A DNA stretch of 12,008 bases from Ruminococcaceae bacterium UBA1772 (GTDB lineage: Bacteria; Bacillota; Clostridia; Oscillospirales; Acutalibacteraceae): positions 11,719-23,726 of the forward strand of contig DCGS01000003.1 in assembly GCA_002314645.1 (NCBI GenBank). Direction: 5' to 3'. A program made the position numbers and the translations under genes. Position 1 is the stretch's first letter, and each line of letters begins with the position of its first letter. Positions 6,932 to 12,008 of the stretch are shown here, piece after piece. The notes under the pieces were generated by a model. It did no database searches. It saw nothing but the letters and a program-made list of their open reading frames with translations, and was not told where the DNA came from.

Positions 6932-7360
6932 TCATTTCAAATTAATAATAACAAGGCCTACCAAACACACAGCCACTCCAACAAGCTTGTTCCAAGTTAG
7001 TGCCTCATGAAACAAAATAAAGCCAACAAAAATTAATGCAACGGCAAGGAAGGAACTCTGAACAACCGATGCTGTGCTCACCTGCCAGCCCGCTTTATAT
7101 GCATAAATAAAACCAACCTCAAGTCCAACAATTACAAGTCCCAAAACAAAAGGAGCCCAATTTATTTTTGCTAACTCTTTTATTATGTTCCCTTGCCTAT
7201 TAAAAACAAAATATAGCAAACCACTACTTGCTGCACCAACAAGATATGTAACAGTGAGCGATGCAAACGGATTCATATCCGCAGGCACACTCTTTGCACA
7301 AACTTGATACACAACATTAGAAAAAACAACCAAAGCAATTGGCCAAATATATGAAATCAT
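6932..7360 (-). CDS. EamA/DMT-superfamily small transporter (single-domain)
   Basis: A 142-residue hydrophobic protein with four to five predicted membrane segments (about 3-21, 33-53, 66-88, 96-117 and 122-140). The last segments match the single EamA repeat: a FxEALTWNKLVGVAVCLVGLVII-like helix pair, with E and T near residue 120 as in drug/metabolite transporters. Classical EamA proteins carry two such repeats in about 300 residues; this one has one and would act as a dimer, as in small multidrug resistance-type members. The substrate is unknown. The start at ATG 7360 has an AAGGGG ribosome site 7 bases upstream. It is the first gene of an operon with the TauE/SafE-type gene and has a good promoter immediately upstream. 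Confidence 0.82.
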   Translation of the reverse strand: MISYIWPIALVVFSNVVYQVCAKSVPADMNPFASLTVTYLVGAASSGLLYFVFNRQGNIIKELAKINWAPFVLGLVIVGLEVGFIYAYKAGWQVSTASVVQSSFLAVALIFVGFILFHEALTWNKLVGVAVCLVGLVIINLK

Positions 7361-7389
7361 AAAAATACCCCTTAAAAAGAATCAATATT

Positions 7390-7418
7390 ATTCTATGAAA
7401 TTAATCGACTTTTTTCAA
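7390..7418 (-). promoter_or_regulatory. Sigma-A-type promoter for the EamA-TauE operon
   Basis: On the minus strand the -35 TTGAAA (7418-7413) and -10 TAGAAT (7395-7390) are each 5 of 6 to consensus with an exact 17-base spacer. The promoter begins just after the T tract of the cupin terminator, so the two transcription units sit back to back with almost no spare DNA. The -10 lies 29 bases before the ATG. Confidence 0.68.
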
Positions 7419-7419
7419 G

Positions 7420-7445
7420 AAAAAAGAGGCGGTAGTCCCGCCTCT
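7420..7445 (-). terminator. Rho-independent terminator of the ferredoxin-cupin operon
   Basis: On the minus strand AGAGGCGG (7445-7438) and CCGCCTCT (7432-7425) form a perfect 8-base GC-rich stem with a 5-base loop, followed by a run of T to 7420. It starts 12 bases after the cupin stop. This is the strongest terminator in the window. Confidence 0.9.
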
Positions 7446-7457
7446 CAATTTGACAAT

Positions 7458-7781
7458 TTAGAATGAAACTACAAGTTCCATTTTAAACTTCTCTTCACCA
7501 TATACCGCATGAGGAATATCCTTTGGCATGATCAAGGTTTCACCCTCTTCAAGGAAGAAAACCTCACCATCGACTGTGAATCTTCCTTTTCCTTCAAGAA
7601 CAGTCACCATTGCATCTCCACCAGATGCATGAGTTGAAATTTCCTCGCCCTTATCAAACGAAAAAAGTGTAACGCTCACAAGTTCGTTTTGAACAAGAGT
7701 CTTACTTACCACCTGTCCAGGTTGATAATCAATTTGATCCTTTAATGTTAATTTCTTCTGCTTTTCAATATTCTTGTACAT
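7458..7781 (-). CDS. Small single-domain cupin protein
   Basis: A 107-residue protein that is one cupin beta-barrel. Motif 1 lies around GEEISTHASGGD (45-56) and motif 2 around GETLIMPKDIPHAV (80-93). The usual motif 1 is HxH followed by Glu; here only H51 is kept, with Ser at 53 and Asp near the Glu position. H91 of motif 2 is present. A reduced metal site, or ligand binding without metal, is therefore likely. The start has a GGGAGG ribosome site 6 bases upstream. It lies 17 bases after the ferredoxin-type gene and before a strong terminator, so the two form an operon. Such small cupins beside anaerobe ferredoxins may bind small ligands or help in redox stress; the role here is not known. 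Confidence 0.85.
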   Translation of the reverse strand: MYKNIEKQKKLTLKDQIDYQPGQVVSKTLVQNELVSVTLFSFDKGEEISTHASGGDAMVTVLEGKGRFTVDGEVFFLEEGETLIMPKDIPHAVYGEEKFKMELVVSF

Positions 7782-7798
7782 ACATTTCCTCCCAATTA

Positions 7799-8494
7799 TC
7801 AGTCTACTATTTTTCCATCAATTGAAATGGTTACAACATTCCAAGGAATGAATTTTCCGCTTGCCTTAAGTGCATTCTTTGTAGCAAGTTCAAGGCCGCC
7901 ACAGCAAGGAACTTCCATTCTAAGAATTTGTACGCTTTGAATGTTGTTGTTTTTTATTATTTCTGTCAGCTTTTCGCTATAGTCAACAGAGTCTAGTTTC
8001 GGACAACCTATGAGGGTTACCTTGCCTCTTATGAACTCTTCATGAAAAGATGCATACGCAAAGGCTGTACAGTCTGCTGCCACAAGAAGTTTTGCATTGT
8101 CAAAATAAGGTGCTTTTGTTGGGGCAAGCTTTATTTGAACTGGCCAATTTCTAAGCTGGGACACCATCTTTGTGACAGTTTTGGTATCATTTTCAGAGCC
8201 TGAGCGATTCATTTCTCTAATCACTGAACCAGGGCAACCCATAGGCTTTGCCCCCTTAGCCTGTTGTGCCGCTTTCACTGCCGCTTCATCATATTCAGGA
8301 GCCTCCCTTTCTTCGAAAGATATTGCTCCTGTTGGACACGCTGGCAAGCAGTCGCCAAAGCCGTCACAAAAATTCTCACGAACAAGCTTTGCTTTCCCGT
8401 CAACCATGTCTATTGCACCTTCGTGGCATGCGTTTGCACAAAGGCCACATCCGTTGCACTTTTCTTCATCTATATGAATTATTTTTCTAATCAA
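7799..8494 (-). CDS. Two-[4Fe-4S] ferredoxin-domain protein with C-terminal Cys-rich domain (UUG start)
   Basis: A 231-residue cytoplasmic iron-sulfur protein. Cluster 1 uses C13, C16, C19 and C23 (CNGCGLCANAC). Cluster 2 has the family variant CDGFGDCLPAC (C43, C49, C53). GCPGS (86-90) follows, then a domain with C142, C164 and the pair C197/C198 (PCCGG), which may hold another metal or thiol site. The frame stays open to an ATG at 8668, but the added residues would be encoded by a palindromic repeat. A perfect AGGAGG (8509-8504) stands 9 bases before TTG 8494, directly ahead of the ferredoxin domain, so TTG is chosen. It probably transfers electrons to an unseen anaerobic reductase. Related clostridial genes are, from memory, often near hybrid-cluster protein genes; none is visible here. 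Confidence 0.87.
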   Translation of the reverse strand: MIRKIIHIDEEKCNGCGLCANACHEGAIDMVDGKAKLVRENFCDGFGDCLPACPTGAISFEEREAPEYDEAAVKAAQQAKGAKPMGCPGSVIREMNRSGSENDTKTVTKMVSQLRNWPVQIKLAPTKAPYFDNAKLLVAADCTAFAYASFHEEFIRGKVTLIGCPKLDSVDYSEKLTEIIKNNNIQSVQILRMEVPCCGGLELATKNALKASGKFIPWNVVTISIDGKIVD

Positions 8495-8540
8495 AAATAA
8501 ATTCCTCCTAAATAAAATCTTGTCAAATAGCGACACTAAG

Positions 8541-8570
8541 ATTAAACCATAAACACATCTTAATTTCCAA
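8541..8570 (-). promoter_or_regulatory. Candidate promoter for the ferredoxin-cupin operon
   Basis: On the minus strand TTGGAA (8570-8565) and TTTAAT (8546-8541) are separated by 18 bases, with TGG directly before the -10 (extended -10 type). The -10 lies 46 bases before the TTG start, between repeat copy B and the gene. This agrees with the TTG start and argues against translation from the upstream ATG in the repeat, which would lie before this promoter. Confidence 0.5.
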
Positions 8571-8584
8571 TACAAATTATTTCC

Positions 8585-8642
8585 ATTTGGGGACGGTTCT
8601 CTTTTCGTGCATTTTTGCACGATTTTAGAACCGTCCCCAAAT
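8585..8642. repeat. GGGGACGGTTCT palindromic repeat, copy B
   Basis: Perfect 16-base arms ATTTGGGGACGGTTCT (8585-8600) and AGAACCGTCCCCAAAT (8627-8642) enclose a second stem, CGTGCA (8606-8611) and TGCACG (8616-8621), with loop TTTT. The whole 58-base unit can fold as one long hairpin. It lies between the GNAT terminator and the ferredoxin promoter. The inner stem and arms are shared with copy D at 10282-10335. The sequence CGTGCAAAA appears again just outside the right arm. Confidence 0.88.
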
Positions 8643-8647
8643 CGTGC

Positions 8648-8677
8648 AAAACCGAGGTGAACTAACATCCACCTCGG
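8648..8677 (-). terminator. Terminator of the GNAT acetyltransferase gene
   Basis: On the minus strand CCGAGGTG (8677-8670) and CACCTCGG (8659-8652) form a perfect 8-base stem with a 10-base loop, 11 bases after the stop codon, followed by TTTT. The T tract is short, so efficiency may be moderate. On the plus strand the same stem is followed by CGCTTTTT, so it could work in both directions. Confidence 0.7.
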
Positions 8678-8688
8678 CGCTTTTTAGT

Positions 8689-9315
8689 TTAGAATAGCTG
8701 TCCTGGAAGCTTTAGTTTCTCTTTTGACGGAAACTGCTTGTCGAATTCTTCGGCGTCAGCCTCATCAACAAAATAGCCTGCAGGTGTTGAATACTCACCA
8801 GAAACTCCATCAAGATATCCTGGAATTAATTCTTTGCACAGAAAGAATGATGCATCCTCACCTTCTGGAAGGCCATGATATCTTATGCCGTATTCACTAG
8901 CATAAGTGAACCCGCTCTTGCCATAGAAATCTATGTTACCCTCAAAGCACACTGCTCCGCAGCCAAGCTCCTTTGCCTTTTCCAAGGAATAGTCAAGAAG
9001 AATCTTGCCGTATCCTTGTCTTTTGAGCGAAGGTTCAATGCAAATAGGCCCCATAGTCATTATTGGAATATCCTTGCCTGAATCGCCCTTTATTATGGTT
9101 CTAACAAAAATGTTTTGACCAATAAGTTTTCCATCCTGTTCCATGACAAAATCAAGTTCTGGAACAAAGTCTGGATCATCTCTTAGTTGATTCAAAACAT
9201 AGTGCTCAAGGCAGCCTGGTCTATACACATTCCAAAAGCTTTCTCTGACTAAGTTTTCTACCTCGCGGTATTCACTTTTATCTTCTAAACGAATATTAAT
9301 GTTATTTTTATTCAT
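8689..9315 (-). CDS. GNAT-family N-acetyltransferase
   Basis: A 208-residue cytoplasmic acetyltransferase that would move the acetyl group from acetyl-CoA to an amine. The GNAT core covers about residues 7-150. It includes the beta-4 segment MGPICIEPSLKRQGYGK (88-104), with the acetyl-CoA pyrophosphate loop RQGYGK, and the family-like FYGKSGF (130-136) after beta-5. Residues 150-208 form an extra C-terminal part seen in members annotated only as GNAT. The substrate cannot be told. The start at ATG 9315 has a perfect AGGAGG 7 bases upstream. Unusually, a terminator hairpin and a short leader reading frame lie between the previous gene's terminator and this gene, which suggests control by attenuation. 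An acetyltransferase behind such a leader could serve in antibiotic or translation-stress response (inference). Confidence 0.9.
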   Translation of the reverse strand: MNKNNINIRLEDKSEYREVENLVRESFWNVYRPGCLEHYVLNQLRDDPDFVPELDFVMEQDGKLIGQNIFVRTIIKGDSGKDIPIMTMGPICIEPSLKRQGYGKILLDYSLEKAKELGCGAVCFEGNIDFYGKSGFTYASEYGIRYHGLPEGEDASFFLCKELIPGYLDGVSGEYSTPAGYFVDEADAEEFDKQFPSKEKLKLPGQLF

Positions 9316-9351
9316 TGTTTTTCCTCCTGAAAATTGATAACGTCAATTGCT

Positions 9352-9392
9352 AAAAAGCGGGAGGTTTGTTCGGATTAATAGCAAACCTCCCG
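9352..9392 (-). terminator. Leader terminator (candidate attenuator hairpin) upstream of the GNAT gene
   Basis: On the minus strand CGGGAGGTTTG (9392-9382) and CAAACCTCCCG (9368-9358) form a perfect 11-base stem with a 13-base loop, followed by CTTTTT. It is a strong intrinsic terminator, yet it lies 36 bases before a start codon and behind another complete terminator (9494-9535). It therefore cannot simply end the regulator gene and is best read as a 5'-leader control element. Confidence 0.72.
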
Positions 9393-9393
9393 G

Positions 9394-9429
9394 TTATGCT
9401 ACTATCTCCATTGTTTGGTACTTAATCAA
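9394..9429 (-). CDS. Possible 11-residue leader peptide of the GNAT attenuator
   Basis: A TTG start (9429) with AGGAG 8 bases upstream opens 11 codons (M/L-IKYQTMEIVA) and stops with TAA at 9396-9394, one base before the 5' arm of the terminator hairpin. A ribosome finishing or stalled here would cover that arm. No run of one amino acid appears, so sensing of a single charged tRNA is not obvious. Translation is unproven; spacing and position are the whole case. Confidence 0.35.
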   Translation of the reverse strand: MIKYQTMEIVA

Positions 9430-9493
9430 AAAGCACTCTCCTAAAAATTTAATTATTATTGGGGCACACCCCAACAATGTCATTTTAGCAATC

Positions 9494-9535
9494 AAAAAAG
9501 AATGAGTCAATGGGGACGATTCTCATTGACTCATT
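9494..9535 (-). terminator. Terminator of the XRE-desulfoferrodoxin gene, formed by repeat copy C
   Basis: On the minus strand AATGAGTCAATG (9535-9524) and CATTGACTCATT (9512-9501) form a perfect 12-base stem, 10 bases after the stop, with an 11-base loop and then CTTTTTT. The loop and inner stem carry the core GGGGACGATTCT, a one-base variant of the dispersed repeat, and 9504-9524 matches copy A at 19 of 21 positions. The repeat therefore serves as the terminator. Confidence 0.82.
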
Positions 9536-9545
9536 TACTCATAAT

Positions 9546-10217
9546 TTATTCAAGCAACCTCTTTGCCGCAAATTCAAGTTTTCTTCTTTCAACACTGTCA
9601 TCATATCCAAGGTCTTTATCATCTATTCCTTTTACTGGGTCAATGTAGAACAGACCATCCTTATTACAAAAGGCATAGATTCTCTTTACAGAATGAATTT
9701 TAAATCTTGCCTCTGCGTTTCCTTCAGGATAAAGCTTTACCATTTGAATTCTATCAGAAGAAACCGCAGCAATAAATGAAATGTAATGCTTCTTTGTCAT
9801 TTCGTGATCAATGCGGACGTAAAATTCATCTTCGCTTCTCTCAAGGAAAATCATGTGTCTCTCATCAGAAAGTTCCGCTTCTTCAGGAGTTAACTGAACT
9901 CCGTGACAGTGTATAACCGCGTCCCCCATAGAATGGATGACATTGCCACATATAGGGCACACGTAGAATAAGGAACGAAGCATATTTCCTGAAACATTGG
10001 CATTAACTACCGCGTTGCCAGAAATAAGTTCAGTTATTGAAACCTTAAAAATATCTGCCAAGGGTTCAAGCAAGGTTATATCTGGATACCCTTTGCCAGT
10101 TTCCCATTTTGAGACCGCCTTGTCAGACACACATAGTTTTTCTGCAAGTTCAGCCTGTGTTAATTTATTCTTTTCTCTTAATTCTTTTATTACTCCGCCT
10201 GTTACATATTGATTCAT
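9546..10217 (-). CDS. XRE-type regulator fused to a desulfoferrodoxin/superoxide reductase-like module
   Basis: A 223-residue protein. Residues 8-66 are an XRE helix-turn-helix of the LTQAELAEKLCVSDKAVSKWE type. The rest follows desulfoferrodoxin order: a rubredoxin-like site FYVCPICGNVI (84-94) with C87, C90, C104 and H105, then H121, HEMTKKHYI (138-146, matching HPMTxEHYI) and CNKDGLF (184-190, matching CNxHGLW). In superoxide reductase four His and one Cys hold the catalytic iron. Here three His and C184 are present, but the last His is Asp187, and the second Cys of the usual Cys pair in the first site is His105. A redox- or superoxide-sensing repressor is the likely role (inference). The start is ATG 10217 with GGAGGG 6 bases upstream; an ATG seven codons earlier has no ribosome site. 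The gene stands alone with its own terminator. Confidence 0.88.
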   Translation of the reverse strand: MNQYVTGGVIKELREKNKLTQAELAEKLCVSDKAVSKWETGKGYPDITLLEPLADIFKVSITELISGNAVVNANVSGNMLRSLFYVCPICGNVIHSMGDAVIHCHGVQLTPEEAELSDERHMIFLERSEDEFYVRIDHEMTKKHYISFIAAVSSDRIQMVKLYPEGNAEARFKIHSVKRIYAFCNKDGLFYIDPVKGIDDKDLGYDDSVERRKLEFAAKRLLE

Positions 10218-10281
10218 TTTAATCCCTCCGAGCATCATAATAAGTCAAAAGTTTAATTATTTGTACCTACGCAAAGTAGAA

Positions 10282-10335
10282 TTGGGGACGGTCCTGTTTT
10301 CGTGCAAAAATGCACGATTTTAGAACCGTCCCCAA
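10282..10335. repeat. GGGGACGGTTCT palindromic repeat, copy D
   Basis: Arms TTGGGGACGGT (10282-10292) and ACCGTCCCCAA (10325-10335) are perfect; the next pair (10293/10324) is a mismatch and pairing then resumes. An inner stem CGTGCA (10301-10306) and TGCACG (10311-10316) has loop AAAA, where copy B has TTTT. It lies 5 bases after the ACT-protein stop and about 65 bases before the XRE gene start. No T tract follows, so it is not an obvious terminator. Confidence 0.86.
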
Positions 10336-10340
10336 ATGGA

Positions 10341-10745
10341 TCAATAAATCTTATACCCCGCATCAGTAAGCGCACGCGAAACGATTTCCATGTCGCTGCA
10401 ATGCAGAATAATTATAGGGGCGCTGTTTTCTCTGCTGTATCCTACATACATGTAGTCAATGTTAATATACATATTTTCAATTTTTAAAAGGAGCGATTCA
10501 AGCGCGCCTGGAACGTCATCCAACTCTGTAGCCAAAACCTTTGTTGCCTTACAAAGATATCCTTTGTCAGTAAGACAGTTCATGGCCTTTTCGGCGTCCG
10601 AAACAATCAAACGCATGGTGCCAAACTCACCGCTGTCACAGTTTACAAAGCAAAGAACATTAATGTTTTCCTTTGAAAAAATGCTAAATATTTCTCTAGC
10701 CGCACCTTTTCTGTTTTCTGTGTAAATTGAAATTTGATCTATCAT
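10341..10745 (-). CDS. Tandem ACT-domain protein
   Basis: A 134-residue protein of two ACT-type repeats (about 1-67 and 69-134), recognisable from the paired ligand-loop motifs NRKGAAREIFSIFSKENINV (11-30) and DDVPGALESLLLKIENMYIN (76-95). ACT domains bind amino acids or similar small ligands. Stand-alone tandem ACT proteins of this size are known in Firmicutes, and I recall no settled function. No catalytic domain is present. The start chosen is ATG 10745, which forms an ATGA overlap with the stop of the preceding acetyltransferase gene and has GGAG 9 bases upstream; a start five codons earlier lacks support. It is last in the operon with two acetyltransferases, so it may sense a ligand related to their substrate (inference). 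Confidence 0.87.
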   Translation of the reverse strand: MIDQISIYTENRKGAAREIFSIFSKENINVLCFVNCDSGEFGTMRLIVSDAEKAMNCLTDKGYLCKATKVLATELDDVPGALESLLLKIENMYINIDYMYVGYSRENSAPIIILHCSDMEIVSRALTDAGYKIY

Positions 10746-11284
10746 TGTATTTCGCTCCATTGTTCTTTTGTTAAGTAGGTAAAATGTTCAGTTCTAACGT
10801 CGCCCATTAGGTCACATGGTTTATCTTTTTCAGTGTGATGATATTTAAATCCACATTTTTCCTGGCAACGTTTTGACTTTTCGTTTCCATCATAGTATCC
10901 ACACCACATAGCAGTGCAATCAAGGTCTAAAAAAGCATGTCTTTGCAAAGCACGAACTGCTTCTGGAATGTAACCATTACCCCAAAAAGGGACTCCTATC
11001 CAGTAGCCAATTTCAATTTCAGTGCTGCACACTTTTGTGTGTGACTGAGCCGGTGGTATAAGTCCAATACTTCCAATTGCTATGTTATCATCTTTAAGAC
11101 AAACCGCATAGGTTTCATCTGCAGATAAAACATTTTTTATAATTTCCAAGCTGTTCTCCACGCTAGTGTGAACAGGCCAACCTGCAATAGGACCAACAAG
11201 TGGATCCTTTGCATATTTATATAGACTTTCAGCATCCGACTCTTTCCAAGGTCTGATGATTAATCTCTCAGTTATGAATTCCAT
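10742..11284 (-). CDS. RimJ/RimL-type GNAT N-acetyltransferase
   Basis: A 180-residue member of the Acetyltransf_3 group (RimJ/RimL-like), which acetylates ribosomal protein N-termini or, in many paralogues, antibiotics or other amines. The opening MEFITERLIIRPW is typical of the group. EIGYWIGVPFWGNGYIPEA (about 91-109) holds the acetyl-CoA loop, and DGNEKSKRCQEKCGF (about 132-146) is the usual Asn-x-x-Ser-x-x-x-x-x-Lys-x-GF helix. The ATG at 11284 is preferred because GAGGG lies 5 bases upstream and the protein opens at the family start. An ATG four codons earlier (11296) would give an ATGA overlap with the upstream gene but has no ribosome site. The substrate is unknown. It lies between the YoaP-type and ACT genes in one operon. 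Confidence 0.88.
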   Translation of the reverse strand: MEFITERLIIRPWKESDAESLYKYAKDPLVGPIAGWPVHTSVENSLEIIKNVLSADETYAVCLKDDNIAIGSIGLIPPAQSHTKVCSTEIEIGYWIGVPFWGNGYIPEAVRALQRHAFLDLDCTAMWCGYYDGNEKSKRCQEKCGFKYHHTEKDKPCDLMGDVRTEHFTYLTKEQWSEIQ

Positions 11285-11292
11285 TTTATCCC

Positions 11293-12008
11293 TCATTTAT
11301 TTGCAAGAGCTAAAAACTTCTTGTCAAACTGTATTCCTTGTGTTACAAACTTGCCGTCTTTAAAAAGTGCATATGTGGTTGTAGGAGCGGGTAAATTTTG
11401 AGCCTGCTCTTTTGTTGTTATATGCACGGTTTTTAGGTTTATATTGTTTTCCGCTGCAACTTCAGCAACCCTTGGTACCCAGTAGTATGTAAATGGACAC
11501 TGATCCGTGTAATAGATAACAAAGCCTTCATCTTCTACATGAGGATTCTTTGCACACTCCTTGAACTTTGGTGGCACAGCGTCCGCGGTAAAAGGCAAGT
11601 ACATTAATGTTATGCCATTGACCGTCTCATCTGCAACAGAAAAGCCTTTATGTGCCAAATATTTAGGGTCAGCCAAGAACTCTTTCTTTTTCATAGATGA
11701 AATAATACAGAGTCCAACACATCCCTTTTCTTTGGAGTCTCTTATACACTCGGCAAGCAAATCATTTGAATAGCCGTGACCCTTCATGGCTCCAGCAATC
11801 CACAAGCAGTTTATAAACATATACCCATCTGCCTCAATTGGCACCCAAGCATTTTCTGCGGGTATATATTCAATAAAGCACTTGCCTCGTTCTTCACTTC
11901 TATAGAAAACCAAGCCCTCGTCAAAACGCTCCTTAAGCCACTCTTTTTTACCAAAGCTTTGTTTTCCTGACATTGCACAGCAAATATGCTCTTTATCTAT
12001 ATTTTCTT
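11293..12008 (-). CDS. YoaP-type acetyltransferase (GNAT plus YoaP domain), N-terminus beyond the window
   Basis: The visible 237 residues are a GNAT domain (about 1-140, with KGHGYSNDLL at 75-84 as the acetyl-CoA loop) followed by a YoaP-type C-terminal domain. The latter has a thioredoxin-like look, with QCPFTYYWVP (169-178), a single Cys where thioredoxins have CxxC, and an LPAPTTTYALFKDGKF strand pair. The function of YoaP proteins is not established. An internal ATG at 11973 is not the true start: the frame stays open to the right edge and encodes ENIDKEHICCA directly before it, matching the conserved N-terminal HICCAIS motif of the family. The gene is therefore 5'-partial and the coordinates are a lower bound. 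It is the most upstream visible gene of the acetyltransferase-ACT operon, 8 bases before the next start. Confidence 0.87.
   Translation of the reverse strand, partial: ENIDKEHICCAMSGKQSFGKKEWLKERFDEGLVFYRSEERGKCFIEYIPAENAWVPIEADGYMFINCLWIAGAMKGHGYSNDLLAECIRDSKEKGCVGLCIISSMKKKEFLADPKYLAHKGFSVADETVNGITLMYLPFTADAVPPKFKECAKNPHVEDEGFVIYYTDQCPFTYYWVPRVAEVAAENNINLKTVHITTKEQAQNLPAPTTTYALFKDGKFVTQGIQFDKKFLALANK

Larger units (their letters stand above)
9346..9492 (-). promoter_or_regulatory. Candidate leader/attenuator region of the GNAT gene
   Basis: This stretch holds, in minus-strand order: ATTGCTAAAA (9492-9483); a hairpin TTGGGG/CCCCAA (9474-9469 and 9464-9459, loop of 4); an AGGAGAG ribosome site (9442-9436); a short frame (9429-9394); a terminator hairpin (9392-9358) with its T tract; and TTTTAGCAAT (9355-9346). 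The last element is the exact 10-base complement of the first and overlaps the T tract, so long-range pairing could compete with termination. No good -35/-10 pair was identified, so the promoter location is open. The two 10-base arms could instead be ends of a small inserted element. Confidence 0.45.

Noticed and set aside
8495..8668. Longer form of the ferredoxin protein starting at ATG 8668
   Set aside because: The extra residues are read from the palindromic repeat and the leader, upstream of the likely promoter. AGGAGG with TTG at 8494 is a much better start.
9346..9492. Small insertion element bounded by the 10-base inverted repeats
   Set aside because: No target duplication flanks the arms and there is no sign of transposase sequence. 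Pairing within a leader RNA explains the arms as well, so it is kept only as an alternative.
10218..10238. Longer form of the XRE regulator starting at ATG 10238
   Set aside because: GGAGGG falls inside this extension, 6 bases before ATG 10217, and there is no ribosome site for the earlier ATG.
8585..10335. The palindromic repeats as a CRISPR array
   Set aside because: Copies are far apart, spaced irregularly with genes between, differ in length and are not separated by short unique spacers.

Overview
The window is an AT-rich, densely packed stretch of bacterial chromosome in which every recognisable gene lies on the minus strand. Strong AGGAGG-type ribosome binding sites, UUG and GUG starts, sigma-A-like promoters with extended -10 boxes, Clostridia-style families (YoaP-type acetyltransferase, XRE-desulfoferrodoxin fusion, ferredoxin-cupin pair) and dispersed GGGGACGGTTCT palindromes all suggest an anaerobic Firmicute. 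Class Clostridia, perhaps Lachnospiraceae, is my inference from gene content. No rRNA, tRNA, CRISPR array, insertion sequence or transposase gene is visible.

In the direction of transcription (right to left), the right edge (12008 to 10341) holds a tight operon. It encodes a YoaP-type acetyltransferase whose start is off the window, a RimJ/RimL-type acetyltransferase, and a tandem-ACT sensor protein joined to it by an ATGA overlap. Next comes an XRE regulator fused to a complete desulfoferrodoxin/superoxide-reductase-like module (10217 to 9546). It is followed by a GNAT acetyltransferase (9315 to 8689) whose leader carries a candidate ribosome-mediated attenuator: a short reading frame ending directly at a terminator hairpin. 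Then come a two-cluster ferredoxin protein with a UUG start and a small cupin (8494 to 7458), and an EamA-type and a TauE/SafE-type transporter (7360 to 6137).

The left half (5937 to 1) is the most interesting part. It holds a 955-residue iron-sulfur flavoprotein built on a GltD core, a HypA-type nickel metallochaperone with an acidic tail, an orphan C20-type tetrapyrrole methyltransferase, a YeiH-type membrane protein, and a His-rich G3E (CobW-like) GTPase cut by the left edge. A metallochaperone, a SIMIBI-class metal GTPase, a corrinoid-type methylase and a multi-cluster reductase together, with no hydrogenase or cobalamin genes in view, look like a candidate metallocofactor assembly or metal delivery locus with an unidentified target.

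Intergenic DNA is repeatedly occupied by one repeat family. There are four copies of a GGGGACGGTTCT palindrome in two subtypes, near 6042-6135, 8585-8642, 9494-9535 and 10282-10335. Two of the copies double as rho-independent terminators.
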